Shown here: positions 25,556-34,864 of the stretch, piece after piece
How the letters are laid out: each line of letters begins with the position of its first letter
Numbering within the stretch: the first letter of the stretch is position 1
From: Peribacillus kribbensis DSM 17871
Lineage (GTDB): Bacteria; Bacillota; Bacilli; Bacillales; DSM-1321
Length of the DNA stretch: 64,000 bases
Assembly (NCBI RefSeq): GCF_000430765.1
Contig: NZ_KE387242.1
Span: 186,001 to 250,000, forward strand
Direction of reading: 5' to 3'
Position numbers and translations under genes: made by a program
Notes under the pieces: model-generated
What the model saw: the letters and a program-made list of their open reading frames with translations, nothing else
Database searches by the model: none
Told to the model about the DNA's origin: nothing

Positions 25556-26239
25556 ATGGGAGGAAAAAAAGGACAAAGCTATATGTCCCGAAAACAATCC
25601 AGCTGTTTTAAACCATTTATCAGCCCCAACCCTATTACTTCATTCAATCCAGTGCAGCGTTTTCCAAAGATTGATAAAACTGCTTTTATCAGTCCATTTT
25701 CCAGTGTAATAGGCGATGTAATAATTAGAAACAATGTTTTTGTCGCTCCCAATGTCAGTATCCGTGCGGATGAAGGCACTCCATTTTATATAGGGAGTAA
25801 TACCAATATACAGGATGGAGTCATCTTACACGGCCTCTTGAATAGAAGGTTTAAAGTGGGAAGGAAAAAATATTCGATCTTCCTTGGGAATGAAGTTTCC
25901 CTTGCGCACGGAGCTCTTGTTCATGGACCTTGTTTGATAGAAGATAAGGTATTTGTTGGCTTCAATGCTATCGTTTATAATGCCATCGTCGGAAAAGGTT
26001 CTTTCATTTCTTATAATGCCGTCGTAACCAATGGCGTCCGGATTGCCCGGAATAGATTCGTACCGCCTGGAGCGAATATTGATACCCAGGAAAAAGCGGA
26101 CGCACTGCCTAGAGTACCGAAGGATAGTAAGGAATTCGCACGCGAGGTGCAGCGGGTAAACCAGGAATTCCCGGCAGCATATCAGCTTTTATTCGGGGAA
26201 AAACGCTGTTCCTGTGGACTGGCCTATGATGATCATTGA
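25556..26239 (+). CDS. Gamma-class carbonic anhydrase-like protein
   Basis: A 227-residue left-handed beta-helix protein with hexapeptide repeats from about residue 45 to 170. The pattern SIRADEG (Arg70), ILHG (His92), AHGALVHG (His118, His123) matches the Arg and three zinc-binding His positions of gamma-carbonic anhydrases. It probably hydrates carbon dioxide as a trimer, though many homologues are inactive. The last residues (KRCSCGLAYDDH) form an unusual CxC tail. I see no signal peptide. The ATG at 25556 follows AAGGTGATC. Confidence 0.78.
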   Translation: MGGKKGQSYMSRKQSSCFKPFISPNPITSFNPVQRFPKIDKTAFISPFSSVIGDVIIRNNVFVAPNVSIRADEGTPFYIGSNTNIQDGVILHGLLNRRFKVGRKKYSIFLGNEVSLAHGALVHGPCLIEDKVFVGFNAIVYNAIVGKGSFISYNAVVTNGVRIARNRFVPPGANIDTQEKADALPRVPKDSKEFAREVQRVNQEFPAAYQLLFGEKRCSCGLAYDDH

Positions 26240-26267
26240 ACATTATTGGAAATGATAAAAAAGTAAA

Positions 26268-26300
26268 ACTTGCCATCGTAAATTGGCAAGTATTTTTTTA
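26268..26300 (+). terminator. Terminator of the carbonic anhydrase-like gene
   Basis: A perfect 8-bp stem ACTTGCCA / TGGCAAGT is followed by ATTTTTTTATT. Confidence 0.85.
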
Positions 26301-26358
26301 TTGTATGAAAATAGGTTTTTAAATAAAGTCCTAGTCTTCATTCGATTACCCATAGTAG

Positions 26359-26551
26359 AAAATAAGGGGAAAAATTCCCCTTAAACCCATGATGGAGCTT
26401 GTTTGAGGTGAATATAAGGGGAGTTTTTACCGTTAAGGAAGGAAAAAGCCCCCATTTTCATTATTTTTAGGGTGATAGAGGGAATATCTCTCTTTATTTC
26501 AGCCCTATTTTCATAGAATTACGAATTAAGGGGAATTTCTCCCTTTAATTA
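26359..26551 (-). repeat. Dispersed four-palindrome repeat, copy B (inverted)
   Basis: This 193-bp element, read on the minus strand, aligns along its whole length with the copy at 53961-54154. Shared runs include CTTAATTCGTAATTCTATG and ACGGTAAAAACTCCCCTTAT. The same four AAGGG/CCCTT palindromes are present in order. It lies between two plus-strand genes. Confidence 0.85.
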
Positions 26552-27001
26552 TTATGAGCTGGTTTATAAGGCGCCGCCACTAGAACGAGAGTACGCCCAA
26601 AAAATGAAATGCAGGACTGTATTATCATGCAGCCCTTATAATAAAGTGCTGGTCTTCAGTCCTTTGGAATTCATGCCAAATCCTGCAATATGCCGAAAAG
26701 GTATTGCCTCTCTATGATGTCATCGATCTATTAAGAGAAACGTGGAACAAATCGCCTATCTGGGACAATTGGGAGAGTGTCATTATTTTATGTAGTATGA
26801 AGTGGTTTCAATCGTATTGTCTTCCCGGTCCTTCCGCTGGTGTTCAAATCAATAAGCCACACAGGCTGCCAATAAGGCAGCCTTTTTAATGCGTAAAATT
26901 CAATTTACAATAAAAATTTAATAATAAACATAAATTATTTATTGATTATCAATAAATAATCTGTTAAATTCAAATGGATAATAAAAATACGGGGTGCTTT
27001 T
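26552..27001 (+). other. Intergenic stretch with possible decayed coding sequence
   Basis: A 61-codon frame (26704-26889) runs into the terminator and has no binding site. Its first half is moderately protein-like (VLPLYDVIDLLRETWNKSP), so it may be a fragment. I recognise nothing else apart from the terminator at 26863. Confidence 0.35.
26863..26888 (+). terminator. Orphan terminator
   Basis: A perfect 8-bp stem AGGCTGCC / GGCAGCCT with loop AATAA is followed by TTTTT. No intact gene precedes it within 600 bases. Confidence 0.75.
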
Positions 27002-27484
27002 ATGAGATTTGGTTCAACACTCTTTTTACGAATCGCTGTGGTGATCATCGGGCTGCCGGTTCTTGCTTTGTGTGTTTTTGTGGTGCCGGAGATCGGGAAG
27101 TTTACAGCAAAATTGTATCCGGATATGGCTTTTTTAAAGTATTTTATTTTGGCTGATTTGTATGCTGCGGCCATCCCTTTTTACTCCGCTTTGTTTCAGG
27201 CATTCAAGCTTTTACGCTTTATTGACCGAAACGATGCATTCTCGGAATTATCGGTAAAGGCACTAAGAAGTATCAAATACTGTGCAGTCATCATCAGCGG
27301 ACTGATGGCGGCCGGAATGCCCATGTTCTATCTCATCGCGGAGAAGGACAACGCACCGGGGATCATCCTGATTGGCTTGATCATCATTTTTGCATCCATC
27401 GTGATTGCCGTCTTTGCTGCTGTTCTCCAGAGGCTGCTGCTGGATGCGATTACGATAAAATCAGAAAATGATCTGACGGTCTGA
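27002..27484 (+). CDS. yoaS: DUF2975 membrane protein (YoaS-like)
   Basis: A 160-residue protein with four membrane helices in the DUF2975 arrangement. Between helices 2 and 3 is the LLRFIDRNDAFSELSVKALRSIKY loop. Function is unknown. It is followed after 10 bases by a small XRE regulator and then a DUF817 protein, the same order as B. subtilis yoaS-yozG-yoaT. ACGGGGTG lies 7 bases before the ATG. Confidence 0.85.
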   Translation: MRFGSTLFLRIAVVIIGLPVLALCVFVVPEIGKFTAKLYPDMAFLKYFILADLYAAAIPFYSALFQAFKLLRFIDRNDAFSELSVKALRSIKYCAVIISGLMAAGMPMFYLIAEKDNAPGIILIGLIIIFASIVIAVFAAVLQRLLLDAITIKSENDLTV

Positions 27485-27494
27485 GGTGGATATT

Positions 27495-27710
27495 ATGGCA
27501 ATTATAATCAATATCGATGTGATGCTGGCCAAGAGGAAAATGAGTGTAACCGAGCTTTCGGAGAGAGTTGGAATCACAATGGCAAACCTTTCGATTTTAA
27601 AAAATGGCAAGGCGAAAGCCATCCGTTTTTCCACGTTGGAGGCCATATGCAAGGCGCTGGACTGTCAGCCGGGAGATATTCTGGAATACAGAAGCGATGA
27701 GACCTCTTAG
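27495..27710 (+). CDS. yozG: Small XRE-family HTH regulator (YozG-like)
   Basis: A 71-residue single-domain helix-turn-helix protein (VMLAKRKMSVTELSERVGIT, then STLEAICKALDCQPGDILEY), the Cro/C1 form typical of YozG/YvaO. GAGGTGGATATT precedes the ATG. Small XRE proteins next to DUF2975 genes are a recurring pair and may autoregulate the operon. Confidence 0.88.
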   Translation: MAIIINIDVMLAKRKMSVTELSERVGITMANLSILKNGKAKAIRFSTLEAICKALDCQPGDILEYRSDETS

Positions 27711-27747
27711 AATCTGAACCAAGAAGCTAGTGATAGGGGTGGTAATT

Positions 27748-28569
27748 ATGAATGTAATAATCCATGATGAGTCCCGGAAAAAAGTACAGATGGAAGGGGC
27801 GGTCAAACAGCTCTTTCATTTTGGCTGGGAACAGGCGCTGTCCTGTGTGTTTCCCGTTGTGATTTTTGCTTCTCTGGCCATTACGCAAGTCTTCCCGTTT
27901 CCTTTCCTGCCGCGATATGACTGGCTGCTCATCATGTTCATCCTGATGCAGGGATGGATGGTGCGTTCGGGGCTTGAGACGGTGGATGAACTGAAAGTCA
28001 TTAAACTGTTCCACCTGATTGGAATTGCCCTTGAACTATTCAAGACGCATTTGGGCTCCTGGTCGTATCCGGAGGAAGGGTATTCTAAGATCTTTGGAGT
28101 GCCTTTGTATAGCGGATTCATGTATGCAAGCGTTGCGAGTTATCTGTGTCAGGCATGGCGGAGACTCAGGGTTGAACTGATCAAGTGGCCGCCGTTTTGG
28201 ATGGCAGCCTCACTTGCCGCTGCGATTTATTTGAATTTTTTCACCCATCATTATTGGGTGGATATCCGCTGGTGGTTAACCGTCCTAGTATTAATTCTCT
28301 TTTGGAAAACATGGGTGGTCTTCGAGGTGGGAGGTATCCCTTATCGTATGCCGCTCGCACTCTCGTTTGTGCTTATCGGGTTTTTTATCTGGATTGCGGA
28401 AAATATCGCAACGTTTTTTGGGGCATGGAAATATCCAAATCAAGCCCATGCCTGGAGTCTCGTTGATTTTGGAAAGGTAAGCTCATGGTTCTTATTGGTG
28501 ATTGTCAGCTTTCTGATTGTAGCGTCCTTAAAACAGATTAAGGGGAATATATCAAAAAGTAAGGAGTGA
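27748..28569 (+). CDS. yoaT: DUF817 membrane protein (YoaT-like)
   Basis: A 273-residue protein with about eight membrane helices. Conserved charged and aromatic motifs FKTHLGSWSYPEEG and FFGAWKYPNQAHAW are features of DUF817. The repeated GxWxYP motif suggests an internal duplication or a binding site. Function is unknown. The start at 27748 is behind AGGGGTGG. It is probably co-transcribed with the two preceding genes. Confidence 0.85.
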   Translation: MNVIIHDESRKKVQMEGAVKQLFHFGWEQALSCVFPVVIFASLAITQVFPFPFLPRYDWLLIMFILMQGWMVRSGLETVDELKVIKLFHLIGIALELFKTHLGSWSYPEEGYSKIFGVPLYSGFMYASVASYLCQAWRRLRVELIKWPPFWMAASLAAAIYLNFFTHHYWVDIRWWLTVLVLILFWKTWVVFEVGGIPYRMPLALSFVLIGFFIWIAENIATFFGAWKYPNQAHAWSLVDFGKVSSWFLLVIVSFLIVASLKQIKGNISKSKE

Positions 28570-28575
28570 CTTTAA

Positions 28576-28974
28576 TTGATTAAAAATATAAGTCTATTAA
28601 CAGAGACAATGAAAGATTTTTCATTTCAGAAAATCGAGTCGATCCATGGTTTCTTTTTGCATTATCAAAATCAATCTTTCCAGGACAGTTGTGTACTTGA
28701 CGTCGATTTTGTGATCCGGGATCAAGCACGGGAATATATAGCCCGCTTCCGCTTCACCCATCCAAATAGCATTAAGTTTGAAAGCGGCGGCATCTTCCAT
28801 CAAATGTCCATTGAAATGTATGATATAGGAGACAGAGGATGGGAAAACAAAAAATATGAAGTGATTGATTACGAAGATGAAAGTTTGCACTTTTATTGTA
28901 CAGACATTGAAATTATTTCGGTGAGAGAAGCTGGGATGAAGGAGCTCTCCCATGGAAATTATACCTCTGCTTAA
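28576..28974 (+). CDS. Hypothetical protein upstream of uppP
   Basis: A 132-residue soluble protein with a mixed alpha/beta pattern (SFQKIESIHGFFLHYQNQ, SCVLDVDFVIRDQAREYIARF, HFYCTDIEIISVRE). Family not recognised. The TTG start has AAGGAGTGA 9 bases upstream. It starts 6 bases after yoaT and overlaps uppP by 23 bases, so it belongs to the same transcript. Confidence 0.7.
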   Translation: MIKNISLLTETMKDFSFQKIESIHGFFLHYQNQSFQDSCVLDVDFVIRDQAREYIARFRFTHPNSIKFESGGIFHQMSIEMYDIGDRGWENKKYEVIDYEDESLHFYCTDIEIISVREAGMKELSHGNYTSA

Positions 28975-29779
28975 AGCCATCATCCTCGGGATGGTGGAAG
29001 GATTAACGGAATTTATCCCTGTTTCCTCAACAGGTCATATGATCCTTGTGGATGATATGTGGCTGAAATCCGGCCATTTTCTGACCAAGTATGGAGCCAA
29101 TACGTTCAAAGTGGTCATTCAGCTTGGTTCCATTCTGGCGGTGGTTGTGGTTTTCAAAGAGAAATTCATCAGCATGCTTGGTTTAAGGAGAAGGCATGCG
29201 GCCGGATCGTCTAGAAGCCGGCTCACCGTGCCGAAAGTGATCGCGGGGCTGGTGCCGGCTGGGGTGCTTGGCATATTATATGAAGATTACATAGACGAGC
29301 ACCTGTTTTCTGCCGGCACGGTCATCTTCAGCTTAGGGGCCGGAGCCCTGCTCATGATTGTGGCAGAACTCTTTAAACCGGGATGTCCGAGGGTGAAAAC
29401 AGTTGATCAGATTACATATAAGCAGGCGGTCCTCATTGGGATCTTTCAATGCTTTTCCCTTTGGCCGGGCTTTTCCCGTTCGGGTTCCACCATTTCAGGG
29501 GGAGTATTGCTCGGGCTCAGCCACCGTGCGGCAGCAGACTTCACTTTCATTATGGCGGTCCCCATCATGGCAGGGGCAAGCGCTCTCTCCTTATTGAAAA
29601 ATTGGCAGTATTTTAGTCTGGATACTCTCCCGTATTTTATAGTAGGTTTTATCAGTGCCTTTCTATTTGCTCTCATTTCAATCCGCTTTTTCTTGAAGCT
29701 GATTAACCGGATTGGACTATTTCCATTTGCGATTTATAGAATCATCTTAGTGGGGATCCTTTATTTAATATACGTGTAA
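28952..29779 (+). CDS. uppP: Undecaprenyl-diphosphate phosphatase
   Basis: A 275-residue polytopic protein with both catalytic regions of the UppP/BacA family: EGLTEFIPVSSTGH near the N-terminus and PGFSRSGSTISGG in the middle. It removes a phosphate from undecaprenyl diphosphate to recycle the lipid carrier for cell-wall synthesis, and extra copies give bacitracin tolerance. The gene overlaps the preceding one. AAGGAGCTC precedes the ATG. Confidence 0.95.
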   Translation: MEIIPLLKAIILGMVEGLTEFIPVSSTGHMILVDDMWLKSGHFLTKYGANTFKVVIQLGSILAVVVVFKEKFISMLGLRRRHAAGSSRSRLTVPKVIAGLVPAGVLGILYEDYIDEHLFSAGTVIFSLGAGALLMIVAELFKPGCPRVKTVDQITYKQAVLIGIFQCFSLWPGFSRSGSTISGGVLLGLSHRAAADFTFIMAVPIMAGASALSLLKNWQYFSLDTLPYFIVGFISAFLFALISIRFFLKLINRIGLFPFAIYRIILVGILYLIYV

Positions 29780-29846
29780 TGCTGCAGGACTGGTCTCTTT
29801 TAGCATGGGTAAACTAAGAACAACAAGATAGATGGGAGACACCACG

Positions 29847-30413
29847 ATGAAAATCATAACGGCCGGAAACTGGGACGAAGAGCTTTGGCGGGATGCCAGC
29901 TCTCTTTATTTCGAGGCTTTTGGGAAAAAGGGGGCCAAGCCTCTTCCAATCATCCAGCATATGTTTGCACAAAAAATGGCCGAGCTTCATGTAGGATACA
30001 TGGAGCAGCAAGCGGTGGCGATGGCCCTGACCGGGAAGCTGACATCTCACCATGTTATGATCATCGACTATTTGGCCGTATCGGAAAAAAAGCGCGGCCG
30101 GGGGATTGGGAGGGATTTTGTAGAATATCTCCGGCATAGGGCAGCAGCCGAAGGATTTCAAAAAATAGCAATAGAAGCGGAGTCCGAGAACACACCAGAA
30201 AACAGGAGGCGTATCTCTTTTTGGCAATCCTGCGGGTTTATTCTCACAGAGTATGTCCATCACTACATCTGGGTGCCGGAACCCTATCATGCCATGTACC
30301 TGCCTCTTCATGACGATCATGCCAGGGTGACTGGTGAGGAACTCTTTGTTTCTATCAATGCCTTTCACCGTTTATCATTTCGTGGAGCCGGGAAGGACGA
30401 AGGGCAACAATAA
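29847..30413 (+). CDS. GNAT family N-acetyltransferase
   Basis: A 188-residue protein with the acetyl-CoA binding motif EKKRGRGIGRDFVEYLRHRA, preceded by the strand IDYLAVSE and followed by FWQSCGFILTEY. The substrate is unknown. The ATG at 29847 follows GGGAGACACCACG. About 65 bases separate it from uppP. Confidence 0.85.
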   Translation: MKIITAGNWDEELWRDASSLYFEAFGKKGAKPLPIIQHMFAQKMAELHVGYMEQQAVAMALTGKLTSHHVMIIDYLAVSEKKRGRGIGRDFVEYLRHRAAAEGFQKIAIEAESENTPENRRRISFWQSCGFILTEYVHHYIWVPEPYHAMYLPLHDDHARVTGEELFVSINAFHRLSFRGAGKDEGQQ

Positions 30414-30454
30414 AGCTTATACAGCCAGCATTAAAAAAGAAAGGATGATTAACA

Positions 30455-30829
30455 GTGAACACTTCCTTAAAAGAAAAAGCCGCCGCGTTTTTACAGATGG
30501 CTGCATCGGGTGATGTGCGAGATGCATACCGTACATACACCAGCCCTGATTTCATTCATCATAATCCATTCTTCACTGGAGATGCTGATTCACTTATTCT
30601 CGCAATGGAAGAGAATGCGGCCAAGAATCCTCACAAAGTCTTTGAAGTCAAACATGCAATCGAGGAGGGAGATATGGTTGCGGTGCACTCCCATGTAAAA
30701 CAAAATCTAGATGACAGGGGGGCAGCCGTAGTCCACCTGTTCCGCTTCCAAAATGATGTAATTGTCGAATTGTGGGATGTAGGGCAGCCTATACCTGAGA
30801 ATTCTCCCAATGAGAATGGCGTGTTTTAG
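30455..30829 (+). CDS. SnoaL-like / NTF2-fold protein
   Basis: A 124-residue cone-shaped NTF2-like fold. Recognisable pieces are YTSPDFIHHNPFF, DMVAVHSHVKQNLDDRGAAVVHLFRFQNDVIVELWDV. Homologues are predicted ester cyclases or binding proteins. The GTG start has AAAGGATGA 6 bases upstream. It may be co-transcribed with the GNAT gene. Confidence 0.8.
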   Translation: MNTSLKEKAAAFLQMAASGDVRDAYRTYTSPDFIHHNPFFTGDADSLILAMEENAAKNPHKVFEVKHAIEEGDMVAVHSHVKQNLDDRGAAVVHLFRFQNDVIVELWDVGQPIPENSPNENGVF

Positions 30830-31103
30830 GTTGTCAAGTATTAGCTTAAGTAGGGTAAGCTGCAGTCATGTCCATCAGGAATAAAGCATAATAAGAAAAG
30901 GCACATTAAAAAAGCATCGCTATTGCCTATATTTTGCTACACATTCCTCAGTGACTGCTTTAAAAATAAGACAGCAACAGCCCGTGTAGTTGATGATGTC
31001 AAGGGATTCGCTTTTTGAAAGGTATCATACAACTCAAAAAGACAGCCCATAAATGAAATGGAACCGTCTTTTTTGTTACTATTCAAGAATAGGCTCATTT
31101 TAT
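30830..31103. other. Intergenic region between convergent genes
   Basis: No gene seen. Near 31036-31070, AAAAAGAC and GTCTTTTTT arms with a long loop may form a weak bidirectional terminator. Confidence 0.4.
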
Positions 31104-32540
31104 TTACTGAGTTGGATTGTTTTCCGTACTTCCCTCGGTTCCGTTTTGTTGAGAGTCTCCAGTTTCTGTAGCATCATTTTCAGGATTTTGCTCTTCCTCG
31201 GAGGGATTCACAACAGATTCATCGACGTTTTGCTCATCTGCAGATGTAGGAGGCTCCTCAAAGGCTGGATCTTCCTGGATATAATCACTATCATCAGAAG
31301 ATCCTCCATAAGGATCTTCTGCAGGCAATTGATCATTATACTCATCGCCTGTTCCTGCGGGAGGATCTTCTGCAGGCAATTGATCATTATACTCATCGCC
31401 TGTTCCTGCGGAAGGATCTTCTGCAGGCAATTGATCATTATACTCATCGCCTGTTCCTGCGGGAGAATCTTCTGCAGGCAATTGTTCATTATACTCATCG
31501 CCTGTTCCTGCAGAAGGATCATCGTCATATTCTTGATATTCATTATTATATTCATCACTATAAGATCCGCCATCAAAATAGGAGTCATTTCCATATAAAT
31601 CCTGATAGAAAAGGGCTCCATCCTCGTTATGAAATAAATCAGCGATTTCATTTTCACTCATCGGTGATGCGGCCCAGCTTTTTATGGTGTCCATCACCCT
31701 GAAAACGGGGATGCTGAAGCCGATGTTCGTCTCAGAGTTTAACCGGGCTGAATTGATGGCGATTACCTTCTCTGTATTTTTATCGAGCAGGGGACCTCCG
31801 CTGCTTCCGGGTGCGATGGGAGCCGAAATCTGGTAAATTCCCTCATACGTATGAGGTTCTATAACAAAGGACCTGTTGACTCCGCTGATATTCCCCAGGG
31901 TAGCGGTGTTCTCAAACCCTCTAGGACTTCCCAGTGCAATGACCTCATCACCTAATTTGGACTCTTTGGACGTTTCAAGTGTAAATGGTGCCTTTCCAGC
32001 TAAAGAATTAACCCTGATGAGTGCAATATCCACATCGTTGCTGTAACCAATAACGGTCCCTTGGAATTCTTCTCCTTCGTTATTTTCTAAAGTAACCGTA
32101 ACATTCCCTTCTACAACATGTGCATTGGTTAATACATCTCCTTTGTCATTGATTAGGAATCCCGAACCCTGCCCAAGGTCGCTGAATATCGTAAAAACCT
32201 TAGGAAGTGAATCCTCAATGATTTTTGAAACATCTTTAGGAGGCTTTTCTCTTTCTTTAGGTACAGGCTTGGCAGAAGTTACAGGTGCCTTTATCGGCTC
32301 TGTTTTTTTGTCAATTGCCACTTGGGGCTTTACCTCTTGTTTAGTCTTATGTGTTTGATTGTCAGGTTTCTGTTCCTTAAATAACCCACCAAGGTATAAG
32401 AAAACCCCTAAGCAGGCTGCCAAGAGACACGCAATTACCGAAAAGAGAAACTTGTTTGATTTGTGCTGGCCCTTGTGACCGCATGATTGGCAGAATTTTG
32501 ACCTTTGTGTGATGGAACCACCACAATTGCTGCAGTACAT
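31104..32540 (-). CDS. Zinc-ribbon, membrane-anchored HtrA-like serine protease with acidic repeat tail
   Basis: A 478-residue protein. Residues 3-20 form a CxxC...CxxC zinc ribbon, 30-52 a membrane helix, and 60-105 a basic/proline linker. A trypsin-like domain follows with catalytic His141 (TNAHVV), Asp171 (DVDIALI) and Ser247 (PGSSGGPL). No PDZ domain follows. Instead the last 150 residues are acidic and disordered, with four copies of an 18-residue repeat (GTGDEYNDQLPAEDP core). The ribbon should be cytoplasmic and the protease extracytoplasmic. A role in envelope protein quality control is likely by family. Confidence 0.85.
   Translation of the reverse strand: MYCSNCGGSITQRSKFCQSCGHKGQHKSNKFLFSVIACLLAACLGVFLYLGGLFKEQKPDNQTHKTKQEVKPQVAIDKKTEPIKAPVTSAKPVPKEREKPPKDVSKIIEDSLPKVFTIFSDLGQGSGFLINDKGDVLTNAHVVEGNVTVTLENNEGEEFQGTVIGYSNDVDIALIRVNSLAGKAPFTLETSKESKLGDEVIALGSPRGFENTATLGNISGVNRSFVIEPHTYEGIYQISAPIAPGSSGGPLLDKNTEKVIAINSARLNSETNIGFSIPVFRVMDTIKSWAASPMSENEIADLFHNEDGALFYQDLYGNDSYFDGGSYSDEYNNEYQEYDDDPSAGTGDEYNEQLPAEDSPAGTGDEYNDQLPAEDPSAGTGDEYNDQLPAEDPPAGTGDEYNDQLPAEDPYGGSSDDSDYIQEDPAFEEPPTSADEQNVDESVVNPSEEEQNPENDATETGDSQQNGTEGSTENNPTQ
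31314..31529 (-). repeat. Four 54-bp tandem repeats inside the protease gene
   Basis: The 54-bp units are nearly identical, keep the reading frame and encode the 18-residue acidic repeats. Such units can change copy number by slippage without breaking the protein. Confidence 0.9.
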
Positions 32541-32709
32541 ATTACCACTCCGTAATAGGGATTTTTTCCTAATACAATTTTAGCTGATGATCCAATATTT
32601 AACAATGGTGAATTACTAGATTGCTTGACTTCAAATGAATACTTATATAACTAATAAAGAAATTTCTGTATAATTCAAAATTATAACTATATAGAAAAGG
32701 AAATGAAAA

Positions 32710-33627
32710 ATGACATTACAACAACTAAAATATGTGATCGAGGTAGCAAGAAGCCGCTCCATCAACAAGGCTGCACAGAAATTGTTCATCAGCCAGCCAA
32801 GCCTTTCCAATGCCTTAAAGGAATTAGAAGAGGAAATCGGGATCACCATCTTTTCACGGACGAATAAAGGAATTGTGATGACTTCTGAAGGTTCCGAGTT
32901 CCTGGGATACGCAAGGCAGGTAGTGGAGCAGACAGAGCTGCTTGAGAACCGCTATTCCAAGGCACGATCACTGCAGCAAAATTTCTCTGTTTCTGCCCAG
33001 CATTATGCATTTGCGGTAAGTGCCTTTGTCCGGCTGTTAAAAGACTATGATCGAGAGGAATATGAATTCACTTTCCGCGAAACGAAGACGTATGAAATCA
33101 TTGATGATGTCAAAAATCTGCGGAGTGAAATCGGGATTTTATACGTCAATGAATTTAATAAAAAGGTGATTCAAAAGTTTTTACGAGAAGGAAGTTTGGA
33201 GTTTCATGAGCTGTTTGAGGCGAGTCCGCACATTTTTATCAGCTCGGCCAACCCGCTTGCAAAAAAGGAATATGTCACCTTATCCGATTTGGATCCTTAT
33301 CCCTATCTTTCCTATGAGCAGGGAGATTATAATTCGTTCTACTTTTCCGAGGAAATTCTCAGCACTCTTTCCAGGCCGAAGAATATCCGGGTGACGGACC
33401 GGGCCACATTATTCAATCTCTTAATCGGGCTGAATGGCTATACCATTTCAACAGGCGTAATCAGCCATAAATTAAACAGCAAAGACATCATAGCGGTTCC
33501 CTTGAAGGTGGACGAACGGATCAATGTGGGCTATATTACTCATAAAAATGTGACGAACAGTACGCTGGCCAATATTTATATCCAGTATTTACATGAATCC
33601 ATTAAAGAAGAATTAGGTCAGTTATAG
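32710..33627 (+). CDS. LysR-family transcriptional regulator
   Basis: A 305-residue LysR regulator. The N-terminal HTH (MTLQQLKYVIEVARSRSINKAAQKLFISQPSLSNALKELE) and FSRTNKG wing precede a periplasmic-binding-like effector domain. It lies directly upstream of a MetE-like methyltransferase on the same strand, so it probably controls sulfur amino acid genes, as CysL/MetR-type regulators do. That link is by position. A purine-rich site AAAAGGAAATGAAAA precedes the ATG. Confidence 0.88.
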   Translation: MTLQQLKYVIEVARSRSINKAAQKLFISQPSLSNALKELEEEIGITIFSRTNKGIVMTSEGSEFLGYARQVVEQTELLENRYSKARSLQQNFSVSAQHYAFAVSAFVRLLKDYDREEYEFTFRETKTYEIIDDVKNLRSEIGILYVNEFNKKVIQKFLREGSLEFHELFEASPHIFISSANPLAKKEYVTLSDLDPYPYLSYEQGDYNSFYFSEEILSTLSRPKNIRVTDRATLFNLLIGLNGYTISTGVISHKLNSKDIIAVPLKVDERINVGYITHKNVTNSTLANIYIQYLHESIKEELGQL

Positions 33628-33751
33628 CTATAGGCTATAACAAGGAATAGATTTTAGGTGTTACATTATAATGATTTCCCCGTGCTACACTTACCTTACA
33701 TTACGGAAAGGGCTTCTTTAGAGGCACCTAAAGAAATAGGGGGAGTTATTG

Positions 33752-34855
33752 ATGGTACAGACAAGAGTTAAAGCACCATTCAGAGCAGATCACGTAGGAA
33801 GTCTGCTTCGGCCGGAGAGAATTCATTCGGCAAGAAAGAAATGCCAGGAAGGCCAGATTACTGCACAAGAATTACATACAATCGAAACAGAAGAAATTAA
33901 AAAAATCGTTGATAAGCAAATCGAAGTTGGACTTCAAGCTGTGACAGATGGAGAATTCCGCCGCAGATTCTGGCATACCGATTTCCTTGAACATCTGAAT
34001 GGAGTAGAAGGATATGTTCCTGATCATGGATTTGCGTTCAAGGGAGAAGAGACCGAACGATACGATGTGCGTGTGACCGGAAAAATTTCCTTTAACCCAA
34101 ATCATCCTCATATCAAGGAGTTTATCGAATTCAAAGAAATTGTCGGGGACCGGGCTGTGGCCAAACAAACCATCCCGAGCCCAAACCAATTATTTAATGC
34201 CGGCATCCGGAACCTGGAGATCTATCCGGACCTTGAGGAATACACAAAGGATGTCATCCAAACGTACAGAGATGCCATCAAGGCCTTTTACGATGCAGGC
34301 TGCCGTTACCTTCAATTGGATGATGTATACATTGCCGGTCTGAACTCCCCTGAAATCCCATTCAATGACAGCGGCTATTCCCGTGAAGAATTAATAGACT
34401 TAGCTTTGCGGGTGGCAAATGGAGTATTGGAAGACAAACCGGAAGATCTAATTGTAACCACACATCTCTGCCGCGGAAATTATCGTTCCAAGTGGGCATT
34501 TGAAGGCAGTTACGCTAAGATCGCGCCAACCTTATTCGCCAAAGAAAAAGTAAATGGATTTTTCTTGGAATACGATGATGACCGTTCTGGTGACTTTGAG
34601 CCTCTTGAGTTCATACCAAATGGCGGCCCTCTAGTCGTACTGGGTGTCTTCACTTCCAAATTCGGCAGTTTAGAAGACAAGGAAAATATTAAAGCAAGGG
34701 TAGAGGAAGCAGCAGCATATGTGCCATTAGAGCAATTATGCATCAGCCCTCAATGCGGCTTTGCTTCTACGCATCATGGAAATATCCTGACCGAGGAAGA
34801 GCAGTGGGCCAAGCTGAAATATATTGTGGATATTTCCAAAGAGATTTGGGGATGA
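33752..34855 (+). CDS. MetE C-terminal-like methyltransferase (YxjG/YxjH family)
   Basis: A 367-residue protein equal to the catalytic half of cobalamin-independent methionine synthase. Visible features are the start FRADHVGSLLRP, GEFRRRFWHTDF, YLQLDD, the zinc-ligand region THLCRGN and the end CISPQCGFAST. B. subtilis YxjG and YxjH are the same size and are linked to methionine or S-methyl compound metabolism. It should transfer a methyl group to a thiol. GGGGGAG lies 7 bases before the ATG. Confidence 0.88.
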   Translation: MVQTRVKAPFRADHVGSLLRPERIHSARKKCQEGQITAQELHTIETEEIKKIVDKQIEVGLQAVTDGEFRRRFWHTDFLEHLNGVEGYVPDHGFAFKGEETERYDVRVTGKISFNPNHPHIKEFIEFKEIVGDRAVAKQTIPSPNQLFNAGIRNLEIYPDLEEYTKDVIQTYRDAIKAFYDAGCRYLQLDDVYIAGLNSPEIPFNDSGYSREELIDLALRVANGVLEDKPEDLIVTTHLCRGNYRSKWAFEGSYAKIAPTLFAKEKVNGFFLEYDDDRSGDFEPLEFIPNGGPLVVLGVFTSKFGSLEDKENIKARVEEAAAYVPLEQLCISPQCGFASTHHGNILTEEEQWAKLKYIVDISKEIWG

Positions 34856-34864
34856 GTTTCGAAG

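Noticed and set aside
31314-31529. Regular 54-bp repeats that might suggest a CRISPR-like array
   Set aside because: Units are contiguous without spacers and encode in-frame acidic repeats of the protease.
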